Origin: Segatella oris
Lineage (GTDB): Bacteria; Bacteroidota; Bacteroidia; Bacteroidales; Bacteroidaceae
Length of the DNA stretch: 64,000 nt
Assembly: GCF_900637655.1 (NCBI RefSeq)
Contig: NZ_LR134384.1
Coordinates: forward strand, 2,108,001 to 2,172,000
Direction: 5' to 3'
Positions 44,640-52,632 of the stretch are shown piece by piece (within the stretch, counting starts at the first letter, position 1; every line of letters begins with the position of its first letter). The notes under the pieces are model-generated. The model worked only from the letters and a program-made list of their open reading frames with translations. It did no database searches and had not been told where the DNA came from. The position numbers were made by a program, and so were the translations under genes.

Positions 44640-45281
44640 TCAAATATCCAATATTTCAGACGGCTTCTCTACAAAGGTAGCAGCACCATGCGCAATGAGA
44701 AACTGTCTGCTTCGGAAGCCCCACAACACACTGATACAGGGCATTCCACTGTTCTTGGCAGTCATAATATCGACATCACTGTCACCGATATAGACAGCTG
44801 TTTCGCGGTCTGCACCTAACTGTCTCAAGGCTTCATTCACCGTGTCGGGAGCCGGTTTCTTGCGGATATTCTCGCGTTCGCCGATGGCTACACTAATCTT
44901 TTTGCCAAAGAAATGAGCCACAAGCTCCTGCGTTGCCGCATAGAATTTGTTGCTGACCACGGCAACATGCTTCCCTGAAGCAATCAACTTCTGAAGCATT
45001 TCCTCAACACCTGCATAGGGATGCGTATGATCAAGGTTGTGAATCATATAATGTTGGCGGAAATCCTGATAGGTTTTATCAAATAAAGGATTAGCAAGAC
45101 CATTGGGAACTGCGCGTTCCATAAGCTTTTTCACACCGTTACCGACAAACATCCTCACTTCTTCGAGCGTACGTTCGGGCATACCATTCGCACGAAGTGC
45201 ATAGTTACAGCTCAGTTCAAGATCGGTAAGTGAATCCAAAAGTGTACCGTCTAAATCGAAAATATATGTCTGATATGTCAT
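44640..45281 (-). CDS. gph: HAD-family phosphatase, phosphoglycolate phosphatase-like
   Basis: A 213-residue HAD hydrolase with FDLDGTLLDSL as the nucleophile motif, a cap domain, VAVVSNKF (motif II), the conserved Lys in KKPAPDTV, and IGDSDVDIMTA (motif IV). It is closest to Gph/PGP-type phosphatases, which hydrolyse 2-phosphoglycolate, but substrate cannot be fixed from sequence. The start is the ATG at 45281; an upstream GTG is less likely. It is convergent with the TolC-family gene, with no visible terminator between, and its leader contains a 67-bp tandem duplication. Confidence 0.85.
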   Translation of the reverse strand: MTYQTYIFDLDGTLLDSLTDLELSCNYALRANGMPERTLEEVRMFVGNGVKKLMERAVPNGLANPLFDKTYQDFRQHYMIHNLDHTHPYAGVEEMLQKLIASGKHVAVVSNKFYAATQELVAHFFGKKISVAIGERENIRKKPAPDTVNEALRQLGADRETAVYIGDSDVDIMTAKNSGMPCISVLWGFRSRQFLIAHGAATFVEKPSEILDI

Positions 45282-45313
45282 AATCCCAAATAAAATCACA
45301 ATTCTCTAACATG

Positions 45314-45447
45314 TGCAAAAACATTGCAAACGAGCGCAAGGAAAAGTTCTTTTCAAATTGCCGAGTGCAGCTATGTTTTATGCAAAAACATTGCAAACGA
45401 GCGCAAGGAAAAGTTCTTTTCGAATTGCCGAGTGCAGCTATGTTTTA
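45314..45447 (-). repeat. 67-bp tandem duplication in the gph leader
   Basis: Two copies, 45314-45380 and 45381-45447, differ at one base (CAAATTG against CGAATTG). Each reads TGCAAAAACATTGCAAACG through to CGAGTGCAGCTATGTTTTA. On the minus strand the first copy directly follows the gph -7 box. Confidence 0.95.
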
Positions 45448-45449
45448 TG

Positions 45450-45457
45450 CAAAGGTA
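45450..45457 (-). promoter_or_regulatory. -7 box of the gph promoter
   Basis: TACCTTTG on the minus strand immediately upstream of the 67-bp duplication; the -33 region is a T-tract without TTTG. Confidence 0.55.
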
Positions 45458-45500
45458 AGAAAAAAAAGCCATTCCTCTACCTTAGATAAAAAAAATGGTG

Positions 45501-45508
45501 TAACTTTG
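45501..45508 (+). promoter_or_regulatory. -7 box of the mltG promoter
   Basis: TAACTTTG, 21 bp before the mltG start; back to back with the gph promoter. Confidence 0.6.
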
Positions 45509-45529
45509 TGCACGATTTTTCAATATAAG

Positions 45530-46579
45530 ATGATGAATAAAAATTTCAAGAAAAAGTACTTCATTCCCGCCCTTGGCTGTATTGTAGTCATTGTGGGAGT
45601 GGTTTATTATTATTTCTTCTCTGCTTTCTCAACGAAGCACGAGACTGAATATGTCTACATTGATAATGACGACAACATTGACTCTGTATATAGCAAATTG
45701 GAGCCTTTTGCATCAAAACACGGCATGTGTACCTTCAAAACATTGGCCCGCCACTTTGATTACGAGAAGAAAATCAAGACAGGTCGCTATGCTATCAACA
45801 GCAGTGACGGTGCATTAAAAGTCTTCAGACACATGAGAAACGGTCTCCAGACACCGGTGAACCTGACTATTCCAAGTGTCAGAACCATGAGTAAGCTGGC
45901 TGACGAGGTATCTAAGCGGCTCATGATTGACAGCACAGAACTCTACAAGGCACTCACTGACGAGGCAACTTGCCGTAAGTATGGCTATGACACAGCCACT
46001 ATTGCCTGCATGTTCATACCGAACACCTACGACATCTATTGGAACATATCAATTAATAAGTTCTTGGAACGTATGCAGAAAGAGAGCAAGAAGTTCTGGA
46101 ATATCGAGCGTATGCAGAAGGCCAAGCAGTTAAATCTCACCCCCAACCAGGTCATCACGTTAGCCAGCATCATTGATGAAGAGACGGCTAACAACGCTGA
46201 AAAGCCCATGATTGCCGGCATGTATTACAACCGACTCATGCTCCGCAATGCTGAATATCCACAGGGAATGCCACTGCAAGCCGACCCAACCATTAAGTTT
46301 GCATGGAAGCGTTTCGAACTCAAGCGCATTTACAATAATCTGCTACATATCCAAAGTCCCTACAACACTTACAAGCATCCGGGACTTCCTCCAGGGCCTA
46401 TTCGCATTCCATCGGTTGCAGGTATTGATGCCGTTCTCAATCGCGTGCATCATGACTATCTGTACATGTGTGCCAAAGAAGACTTCAGTGGCACACACAA
46501 CTTCGCCCGCACGTATGACGAACACATGAAGAATGCTGAAAAATATTCAAAGGCTTTAAACAAAAAAGGTATCAAATAA
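45530..46579 (+). CDS. mltG: endolytic murein transglycosylase
   Basis: A 349-residue inner-membrane protein with one N-terminal transmembrane helix (FIPALGCIVVIVGVVYYYFF) and a periplasmic YceG domain. A LysM-like subdomain precedes the catalytic core, where the key Glu lies in LASIIDEETANNAEKPMIAGMYYNRL; GMPLQADPTIKFAW and HPGLPPGPIRIPS are also hallmark motifs. It cuts nascent glycan strands and is thought to end peptidoglycan polymerisation. The start is one of two adjacent Met codons (45530 or 45533); the upstream open frame is the repeat region. Confidence 0.94.
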   Translation: MMNKNFKKKYFIPALGCIVVIVGVVYYYFFSAFSTKHETEYVYIDNDDNIDSVYSKLEPFASKHGMCTFKTLARHFDYEKKIKTGRYAINSSDGALKVFRHMRNGLQTPVNLTIPSVRTMSKLADEVSKRLMIDSTELYKALTDEATCRKYGYDTATIACMFIPNTYDIYWNISINKFLERMQKESKKFWNIERMQKAKQLNLTPNQVITLASIIDEETANNAEKPMIAGMYYNRLMLRNAEYPQGMPLQADPTIKFAWKRFELKRIYNNLLHIQSPYNTYKHPGLPPGPIRIPSVAGIDAVLNRVHHDYLYMCAKEDFSGTHNFARTYDEHMKNAEKYSKALNKKGIK

Positions 46580-46611
46580 CTTAACAATTAAAGGACAAAA
46601 AACATAAAACA

Positions 46612-46694
46612 AAATGCCGCTTTCTTCACAGAGAGCGGCATTATTCTCAATAGGTATTAGCTTTTTTAAGGTAAAAAGATTGTATTCAGGATAA
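46612..46694 (-). ncRNA. candidate small RNA
   Basis: A complete promoter (TTTG 46729-46732, 20 bp, TACCTTTG 46701-46708 on the minus strand) points leftward and meets the hairpin at 46613-46643 after about 80 nt, with a T-rich end. No open frame of note lies between them. The start near 46694 is set by the usual distance from the -7 box. Not a family I recognise. Confidence 0.6.
46613..46643. terminator. hairpin between mltG and the candidate sRNA
   Basis: AATGCCGCT (46613-46621) pairs with AGCGGCATT (46634-46642). On the minus strand it is followed by TTGTTTTATGTTTTTT and on the plus strand by a weaker T-run, so it fits the minus-strand transcript best. Confidence 0.78.
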
Positions 46695-46700
46695 CGTTTA

Positions 46701-46732
46701 CAAAGGTAAGACGTTTTTACTTTACATGCAAA
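46701..46732 (-). promoter_or_regulatory. promoter of the candidate sRNA
   Basis: TACCTTTG and upstream TTTG on the minus strand with a 20-bp spacer; no protein gene lies downstream on that strand. Confidence 0.7.
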
Positions 46733-46857
46733 TGTTTTTTTATGTTTATAAACATGTTTTCAGTTATTCCTGATATGATTTGGTAAATGGAAAAGAATCA
46801 TGAAAGTACACCATATCTGATACAACCCAACAGTCACAAGAAAAAATACGTTTTTCC

Positions 46858-46888
46858 TTTGCTTTTCCAGCCGTTTCCATTACCTTTG
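46858..46888 (+). promoter_or_regulatory. promoter of glnS
   Basis: TTTG (46858-46861), 19 bp, TACCTTTG (46881-46888); start codon 26 bp downstream. Confidence 0.85.
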
Positions 46889-46914
46889 CAATATAAAATA
46901 AATAATGTATATAC

Positions 46915-48636
46915 ATGATGACAATTAAAGAAGAAAACAACGAAGAGAAGAAAAGCATTAGCTTCGTAGAGCAACTGGTTGAGGAAGACCTTGCAAAAGG
47001 CAAGAACGGAGGTCGAATTCAGACCCGTTTTCCGCCAGAACCTAACGGCTATCTTCACATCGGACATGCAAAGGCGATATGCATGGACTTCGGTGTTGCA
47101 GAGAAATACAATGGTATCTGCAACCTTCGCTTTGACGATACAAACCCAAGCAAAGAAAACAATGAGTATGTTGAGAACATTCTCAACGATATCAAATGGC
47201 TTGGTTTCAAATGGGGTGAACTCTACTATGCCTCTGATTATTTTGAAAAACTGTGGGATTTTGCCATTTGGATGATTAAGAAAGGACACGCATATGTGGA
47301 CCAACAGACGAGTGAAGAAATCGCTTCACAGAAAGGAACGCCTACAACCCCCGGCACACCAAGCCCATATCGTGATCGCCCAATTGAGGAAAGTCTCGCT
47401 CTGTTCAATCAGATGAACACGGCAGAGGCCGTTGAAGGCAGTATGGTTTTGCGTGCAAAGCTCGATATGGCCAATCCGAACATGCACTTCCGTGACCCTA
47501 TCATGTATCGAATTATACATACTCCACACCATCGTACGGGTACAAAATGGCACTGTTATCCAATGTATGACTTCGCACATGGCCAGAGTGACTACTTCGA
47601 AGGCGTCACACATTCTATCTGTACCTTAGAGTTTGTGCCTCATCGTCCGCTATATGACAAGTTCATCGACTTTTTGAAAGAAATGGATGGAACTGCAGAT
47701 AACCTGCAAGACAACCGTCCCCGCCAGATAGAGTTCAACCGCCTGAACCTCACCTACACCGTGATGAGCAAGCGTAAACTGCATTCTTTGGTCGACGAAC
47801 ACCTTGTAAATGGTTGGGATGACCCACGTATGCCGACACTCTGCGGTATGCGTCGCCGTGGCTACAGCCCTGAAAGTGTACGTATGTTCATTGACTCTAT
47901 CGGATATACCAAGTTTGATGCCCTCAACGATATGGCTCTCTTGGAGGCCAGTGTGCGTGAAGACTTGAACAAAAAGGCCACACGTGTCAGTGCAGTTCTC
48001 GACCCTGTGAAACTCGTTATCACCAATTATCCCGATGGAAAGACCGAGGAAATGGATGCTATCAACAATCCAGAAGACGAACAAAGTGGAAGCCACAAGA
48101 TTACGTTCTCTAAGAACCTATGGATTGAGCGGGCTGACTTTATGGAGGATGCACCAAAGAAATTCTTCCGTATGACACCGGGAAAGGAAGTCCGTTTGAA
48201 GAATGCCTACATCATCATGTGCACCGGTTGTACGAAAGATGCAGCAGGAAATATCACTGAAATTCAAGCTGAATACGACCCCAACAGCAAGACAGGCATG
48301 GAGGGAGCTAACCGTAAAGTGAAGGGCACTCTGCACTGGGTATCGGTTGACCATTGCCATAAGGCAGAAGTTCGCGAGTATGATCGTCTTTTCAACGTAG
48401 AGAATCCATCGGCCGACGAGCGTGATTTCCGTGAGCTGCTCAACCCGAAAAGCTTGAAAACATATACCAACTGCTACGTTGAAGACTATGCCGCAAGCCG
48501 ACAACCGGGCGAATATCTGCAGTTCCAGCGTACCGGTTACTTCATGGCCGACCTTGATTCTACTGCAGAACACCTCATATTCAACAAGACCGTTGGACTG
48601 AAAGATACCTGGGCAAAGCAGAATAATAAGAATTAA
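46915..48636 (+). CDS. glnS: glutaminyl-tRNA synthetase
   Basis: A 573-residue class I synthetase that charges tRNA-Gln directly. The signature PPEPNGYLHIGHAK (HIGH at residues 48-51) and the KMSKS-like VMSKRKLHSLV (near residue 284) are present, as are LRFDDTNPSKE and the C-terminal beta-barrel anticodon domain. The presence of GlnRS separates this enzyme from GltX. Start at 46915 or the next Met (46918). Confidence 0.96.
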   Translation: MMTIKEENNEEKKSISFVEQLVEEDLAKGKNGGRIQTRFPPEPNGYLHIGHAKAICMDFGVAEKYNGICNLRFDDTNPSKENNEYVENILNDIKWLGFKWGELYYASDYFEKLWDFAIWMIKKGHAYVDQQTSEEIASQKGTPTTPGTPSPYRDRPIEESLALFNQMNTAEAVEGSMVLRAKLDMANPNMHFRDPIMYRIIHTPHHRTGTKWHCYPMYDFAHGQSDYFEGVTHSICTLEFVPHRPLYDKFIDFLKEMDGTADNLQDNRPRQIEFNRLNLTYTVMSKRKLHSLVDEHLVNGWDDPRMPTLCGMRRRGYSPESVRMFIDSIGYTKFDALNDMALLEASVREDLNKKATRVSAVLDPVKLVITNYPDGKTEEMDAINNPEDEQSGSHKITFSKNLWIERADFMEDAPKKFFRMTPGKEVRLKNAYIIMCTGCTKDAAGNITEIQAEYDPNSKTGMEGANRKVKGTLHWVSVDHCHKAEVREYDRLFNVENPSADERDFRELLNPKSLKTYTNCYVEDYAASRQPGEYLQFQRTGYFMADLDSTAEHLIFNKTVGLKDTWAKQNNKN

Positions 48637-48663
48637 GCAGGCTGAACAGAATATACAAGAACA

Positions 48664-50091
48664 TTGAATAATCAAGATCATTTAGACAGCAAGGCTTTCC
48701 AAAAGGCTTTACTGCAATATGAAGAAGCACGCAGGTCAGGAGAAGAAATCTATCTTGACTCGGATGTACTTACGAGTATTGCAGAATACTATGACCGCAA
48801 TCAACGGACTGCCGAGGCTATCGAAACGATTGATTATGCCATCCGTCTGTTTCCCGGTTCAGTGTTGCCACTCGTTTTCAGAGCACGAATGGCCTGGATG
48901 ATTGAAGACAACATCGAGAGTGCCAAGCAGTATCTTGCATGCGTTACAGACAAAGATTGTTTAGAATATTACTACACTACAGCTGAAATCAAGATTACGG
49001 AAGGACTGTCAGATGAAGCCAATCAGTATCTGTATGACCATATTTCAGATGTGGAAGACGATGAACTCGACAGTTATTTCATTGAAGTGGCCATTCTGTT
49101 TGCCGATTATGATGAATTTGAATTAGCCAACCAATGGATTGAACGATGTGAAGACGACACAGACCCTGACTATTGGGAAACTATGGGACGGATAGAAATG
49201 GGACTTGGACACTTGGAAGAAAGTGAGCGTATCTTTACAGATTTGATTGATAAAGACCCTTTCTGTGAAGCCCACTGGAACCATCTGGCCGCCACACAAC
49301 TGTTGGAAAATAAGTTCATTGAGAGCATTTCGAGTAGCGGATACTCCTTAGCTATCAATCCAAACGATGCTGAAGCCCTGCTCAACAAGGGTAATGGACT
49401 CTTTGCCTTGGGACAGAATGAAGAGGCACTGAAATGCTTTGAGAAGTTCGCTGCACTCTGTCCGAAAGAGGTCAACGGCGAAATGATGAAAGGAATGGTA
49501 TTGGCCGAGATGAAGAAAAACGACGAAGCTCTTTTCCACCTCTACAAAGCCGAGTCACTTTGTCAGAAGAATGACCATTTCCGTCTGCAGATTTATGAAC
49601 AGATAGCCTATATCCTTTCCAAGCAAGATAAGCTTGATGAAGCTTTGGCCTATGTTGACAAATGCGAAGGCCTACCGCTAAACGAGCCGTTTGAACTGTC
49701 ACTTCTTCGTGGACATCTGTATCTCGAACATCAAGAAACGGGCAAGGCTGCTAAGATTTTCCACGAGGCTTTGGTCAAAAGTAAAAACACTCCAGAGATG
49801 TATTTGAAGATAGCAGTGTCGTTTCTGGATAATGGTTATGCCGACTCTGCCTACGAAATTCTCAAGAATATGTCGGGAGTGACAACGCGAACACAACTGC
49901 CCGTCTATCCCTATCTTGCCGTCTGCTGCCTCGAATTAGGTTATCAACAGGAATATGAAGAAGCCGTAAAGAAAGCAGTATGCTACACTCCGGCAGAGGC
50001 AAAATTGGTTTTGGGACCTTATTTCCCTGATGAAATGGAGCCTGAAGACTACTATCATTATCTTATCAACAACAAAAACAATTTCTCATGA
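48664..50091 (+). CDS. tetratricopeptide-repeat protein
   Basis: A 475-residue cytoplasmic protein of TPR-like helical pairs, for example YDRNQRTAEAIETIDYAIRLFPGS, DAEALLNKGNGLFALGQNEEALKCFEKFA, QIAYILSKQDKLDEALAYVDKCE and PEMYLKIAVSFLDNGYADSAYEILKN. TPRs mediate protein contacts, so its function is not clear. It begins with TTG at 48664; no ATG is available near the conserved N-terminus, and the gene is closely behind glnS. It overlaps the DedA gene by 4 bp. Confidence 0.82.
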   Translation: MNNQDHLDSKAFQKALLQYEEARRSGEEIYLDSDVLTSIAEYYDRNQRTAEAIETIDYAIRLFPGSVLPLVFRARMAWMIEDNIESAKQYLACVTDKDCLEYYYTTAEIKITEGLSDEANQYLYDHISDVEDDELDSYFIEVAILFADYDEFELANQWIERCEDDTDPDYWETMGRIEMGLGHLEESERIFTDLIDKDPFCEAHWNHLAATQLLENKFIESISSSGYSLAINPNDAEALLNKGNGLFALGQNEEALKCFEKFAALCPKEVNGEMMKGMVLAEMKKNDEALFHLYKAESLCQKNDHFRLQIYEQIAYILSKQDKLDEALAYVDKCEGLPLNEPFELSLLRGHLYLEHQETGKAAKIFHEALVKSKNTPEMYLKIAVSFLDNGYADSAYEILKNMSGVTTRTQLPVYPYLAVCCLELGYQQEYEEAVKKAVCYTPAEAKLVLGPYFPDEMEPEDYYHYLINNKNNFS

Positions 50092-50735
50092 ATTGGTTAT
50101 CAACACTATTAGGAAACCTCAACTATGGTACGATTTTCCTACTAATGTTACTTGAAAGTACAGTTATCCCAGTCCCTTCTGAATTCGTTGTTTCGCCAGC
50201 AGCCTATCATGCAGCAGGCGGAAACTTAGATATCTGGCTCGTTATCCTGTTTTCTACACTTGGAGCAGACTGCGGAGCAACCATCAACTACCTTGCCGGC
50301 CACTTCTTAGGTCGCCCGATTATCTATCGCTTTGCCAATAGTAAATGGGGCAAGATGTGTCTGCTCAATCAGCATAAAGTCGAGAAAAGCGAGAAATATT
50401 TCTATGACCATGGTATGGTAGCGACCATTACCGGCCGCCTGATTCCTGGCATACGCCACCTTATTTCCATTCCTGCAGGATTAGCAAAAATGAAATATTG
50501 GCAATTCCTTCTCTACACAACAATCGGTGCCGGAGCATGGAACTGCATCCTTGCAGCTCTCGGTTGGTATCTGCATTCTGCTGTACCGGAAGATCAACTC
50601 AACGATAAAATCATGGAATATGGCGATTATATCAAGTTCTTCATCATGGTTGCAGTCGCCATTGCCTTCGTCTATTTCCTCTTTAAATGGTATTTCAATC
50701 GCAGAAGACAGCAGGGGTTGGATGAAGAAAAGTAA
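50088..50735 (+). CDS. DedA-family membrane protein
   Basis: A 215-residue inner-membrane protein. The DedA (SNARE-associated/VTT) pattern is clear: LESTVIPVPSEFVVSPAAYHAA, GADCGATINYLAGHFLGRP and GRLIPGIRHLISIPAGLAKMKYWQFLLYTTIGAGAWN. DedA proteins are linked to undecaprenyl-phosphate or phospholipid flipping and envelope homeostasis. It overlaps the TPR gene by ATGA, so they are coupled, and ends at a terminator. Confidence 0.92.
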   Translation: MNWLSTLLGNLNYGTIFLLMLLESTVIPVPSEFVVSPAAYHAAGGNLDIWLVILFSTLGADCGATINYLAGHFLGRPIIYRFANSKWGKMCLLNQHKVEKSEKYFYDHGMVATITGRLIPGIRHLISIPAGLAKMKYWQFLLYTTIGAGAWNCILAALGWYLHSAVPEDQLNDKIMEYGDYIKFFIMVAVAIAFVYFLFKWYFNRRRQQGLDEEK

Positions 50736-50747
50736 AAAGATAAAAGA

Positions 50748-50800
50748 ATAAGAAAGTGAAAACAGACAGAAAGCCATTCCTTTTTACTTTCTTATCTCTT
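50748..50800 (+). terminator. terminator of the glnS-TPR-DedA transcript
   Basis: ATAAGAAAGT (50748-50757) pairs with ACTTTCTTAT (50786-50795), followed by CTCTTTACTTTC. Confidence 0.7.
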
Positions 50801-50835
50801 TACTTTCATCCTTTCTCTTTCGGTATAAACTAAAA

Positions 50836-50862
50836 AAGACAACCTCAAATTGAGATTGTCTT
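50836..50862 (-). terminator. terminator of the tRNA-Pro genes
   Basis: AAGACAA/TTGTCTT with inner CTCA/TGAG; the minus strand continues into TTTTAGTT. It lies 4 bp beyond the second tRNA. Confidence 0.85.
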
Positions 50863-50866
50863 CACG

Positions 50867-50940
50867 TCGGGGCGACAGGATTCGAACCTGCGGCCGCCTG
50901 GTCCCAAACCAGGAGCGCTACCGGGCTGCGCTACACCCCG
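50867..50940 (-). tRNA. tRNA-Pro (UGG), copy 1
   Basis: The minus strand folds as a cloverleaf: acceptor CGGGGTG/CGCCCCG with discriminator A, anticodon stem CCTGG/CCAGG around loop TTTGGGA (anticodon TGG), and T arm with GGTTCGAATCC. The 3' CCA is not encoded. It is identical to the next copy and transcribed after it. Confidence 0.96.
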
Positions 50941-50966
50941 CTGCATCAAGAATAAGAAATTAAAAG

Positions 50967-51040
50967 TCGGGGCGACAGGATTCGAACCTGCGGCCGCCTG
51001 GTCCCAAACCAGGAGCGCTACCGGGCTGCGCTACACCCCG
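50967..51040 (-). tRNA. tRNA-Pro (UGG), copy 2
   Basis: Identical in all 74 positions to the copy at 50867-50940 and offset by exactly 100 bp; the 26-bp spacer is not repeated. CCA is not encoded. It is nearest the shared promoter. Confidence 0.96.
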
Positions 51041-51068
51041 CTTTATAAGCTTCTCTCTTTTGCGAGTG

Positions 51069-51100
51069 CAAAGGTAGCAGTTTTATTTCACGTAGCCAAA
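51069..51100 (-). promoter_or_regulatory. promoter of the tRNA-Pro genes
   Basis: TACCTTTG (51069-51076) with TTTG (51097-51100) 20 bp upstream on the minus strand. Confidence 0.85.
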
Positions 51101-51136
51101 TAAAATATATACTTTTTCAAATTTCCTTCATCAAAA

Positions 51137-51168
51137 AAGGGTTGCAACAGCATGCAACCCTTCTATAT
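51137..51168 (-). terminator. terminator of the serine palmitoyltransferase gene
   Basis: Perfect 10-bp stem AAGGGTTGCA/TGCAACCCTT, loop ACAGCA; the minus strand continues with TTTTTTGATG. Confidence 0.92.
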
Positions 51169-51189
51169 TCTATTGTAAAAAACAAGGTT

Positions 51190-52377
51190 TTACTTGATGA
51201 TTCCCTGTTCAACAAAGATTTTCTTCAATGCCTGAACACCACGCTCCACCTCTTCCTTCGTATGACTTGCCATTAAAGCAAAGCGCACTAAAGTGTCTTG
51301 CGGAGCACATGCAGGAGGAATAACAGGGTTGATGAAGACACCGGCATCAAAGGCCAACTTCGTTACAAGGAATGTCTTTTCAACATCATGCACGTACAAC
51401 GGAATGATAGGACTTTCGGTTTCGCCAATCTCAAAGCCTTCTTCACGGAAGCGATTCAAAGCATACTTGGTCACTTCCCACAGGTGCTCAATGCGCTCGG
51501 GCTCCTCCTGGATGATATGAAGTGCCTCCATAGCTGCTGCTGTTGCTGCCGGAGTGTTTGACGCACTGAATATATAGGTACGGCAAGTGTGGCGCAGGAA
51601 GTTGATGGTATCCTTGTCGCTGGCAATAAAACCACCGATAGAAGCCAGACTCTTTGAGAAAGTTCCCATAATCAAATCAATCTCGTCAGTCAGTCCGAAA
51701 TGGTCACAAACACCACGCCCCTGCTTTCCAAAGACACCTAAACCATGGGCTTCGTCTACCATGACAGAGCAATTGTACTTATGTTTCAGTTCTACTATTT
51801 CCGGCAACTTAGCCAAATCACCCTCCATAGAGAACACACCGTCAACGACAATCAGCTTGATTGCCTCGTGGGGAAGACCTTTCAGCACACGCTCCAAATC
51901 TTCCATATCGTTGTGCTTATAGTGAAGCTGGCGGGCAAAAGAAAGGCGACGACCGTCAACAATACTTGCATGGTCACGATCATCGCAGATAATATAGTCA
52001 CCCTTACCTACCACCTGGGCCAATACTCCCTGATTAACAGAGAAACCAGTAGAGAAACAAAGCGTGTCATCCTTGTGCATGAATTCGGCAAGTTCTTTCT
52101 CTAACTGCACGTGAATATCAAGAGTACCATTCAGGAAACGACTTCCTGCGCAACCCGAACCATACTTGTCAAGGGCTTTCTTGGCTGCTTCTATCACACG
52201 CTTGTCACCAGTAAGGCCGGTATAGGCGTTTGAACCAAACATCAATACCTTATGACCAGCCATATCAACTTCTGTACCCTGCTTACTGGTTATAGCGCGG
52301 AAATATGGGTACACACCAGCCTTCATGTACTTCTGAGGCTCACGATAATTCTTGTATCTTTCTTGTAATTGTCCCAT
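51190..52377 (-). CDS. serine palmitoyltransferase (sphingolipid synthesis)
   Basis: A 395-residue PLP enzyme of the alpha-oxoamine synthase family, condensing serine with an acyl-CoA to start sphingolipid synthesis. Key motifs: CFSTGFSVNQGVL, DDRDHASIVDGRRLS, VDEAHGLGVFGKQGRG and GTFSKSLASIGGF with the PLP lysine near residue 242. The overall sequence fits the soluble bacterial SPT of Bacteroidota better than KBL or BioF, but those are the alternatives. The start MGQLQERYKNY is at 52377; the open frame upstream crosses the promoter. Divergent from a lipid-kinase gene. Confidence 0.88.
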   Translation of the reverse strand: MGQLQERYKNYREPQKYMKAGVYPYFRAITSKQGTEVDMAGHKVLMFGSNAYTGLTGDKRVIEAAKKALDKYGSGCAGSRFLNGTLDIHVQLEKELAEFMHKDDTLCFSTGFSVNQGVLAQVVGKGDYIICDDRDHASIVDGRRLSFARQLHYKHNDMEDLERVLKGLPHEAIKLIVVDGVFSMEGDLAKLPEIVELKHKYNCSVMVDEAHGLGVFGKQGRGVCDHFGLTDEIDLIMGTFSKSLASIGGFIASDKDTINFLRHTCRTYIFSASNTPAATAAAMEALHIIQEEPERIEHLWEVTKYALNRFREEGFEIGETESPIIPLYVHDVEKTFLVTKLAFDAGVFINPVIPPACAPQDTLVRFALMASHTKEEVERGVQALKKIFVEQGIIK

Positions 52378-52417
52378 TCTATTGGTGTAGAAAAACTGTT
52401 TTAAAACTAATTGGCTG

Positions 52418-52425
52418 CAAAGATA
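52418..52425 (-). promoter_or_regulatory. -7 box of the serine palmitoyltransferase promoter
   Basis: TATCTTTG on the minus strand, 40 bp upstream of the start; -33 region without an exact TTTG. Confidence 0.6.
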
Positions 52426-52521
52426 CAAAAAAACACCAACATATTATACACTTTTTAAAAGAAATATGCTATTTATGTAAATTATGAGCTTCGGCAGATT
52501 GTTCTATAAGACAAATTATTA

Positions 52522-52529
52522 TCTTTGCA
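52522..52529 (+). promoter_or_regulatory. -7 box of the lipid-kinase promoter
   Basis: TATCTTTG followed directly by CATAAGATATAGCTGC and ACTCGG, a leader word also found behind the gph -7 box. Confidence 0.6.
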
Positions 52530-52632
52530 TAAGATATAGCTGCACTCGGTTTTATCAAAGCACTGCATTCTGCTATTTGAAAGTTTTTTTCATGCTATGC
52601 GAATGCTTTTCTCAGTTAAAGAAAAACAGCAG

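Larger units (their letters stand above)
46580..46914. other. intergenic region between mltG and glnS
   Basis: About 335 bp with the hairpin at 46613-46643, the candidate minus-strand sRNA and its promoter (46612-46732), and the glnS promoter (46858-46888). 46733-46857 is AT-rich with no identified feature. Confidence 0.7.
50736..51189. other. region without protein genes between DedA and SPT genes
   Basis: About 450 bp holding the DedA terminator, the tRNA terminator, two tRNA-Pro genes, their promoter and the SPT terminator; essentially every part is accounted for. Confidence 0.85.

Noticed and set aside
45311..45530. Extended N-terminus of MltG from 45311
   Set aside because: This frame is the 67-bp duplication and the mltG promoter; the predicted residues are not a signal or membrane segment.
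50867..51040. att site of an integrated element at the tRNA-Pro pair
   Set aside because: Both copies are complete and no integrase or foreign genes lie between or beside them.
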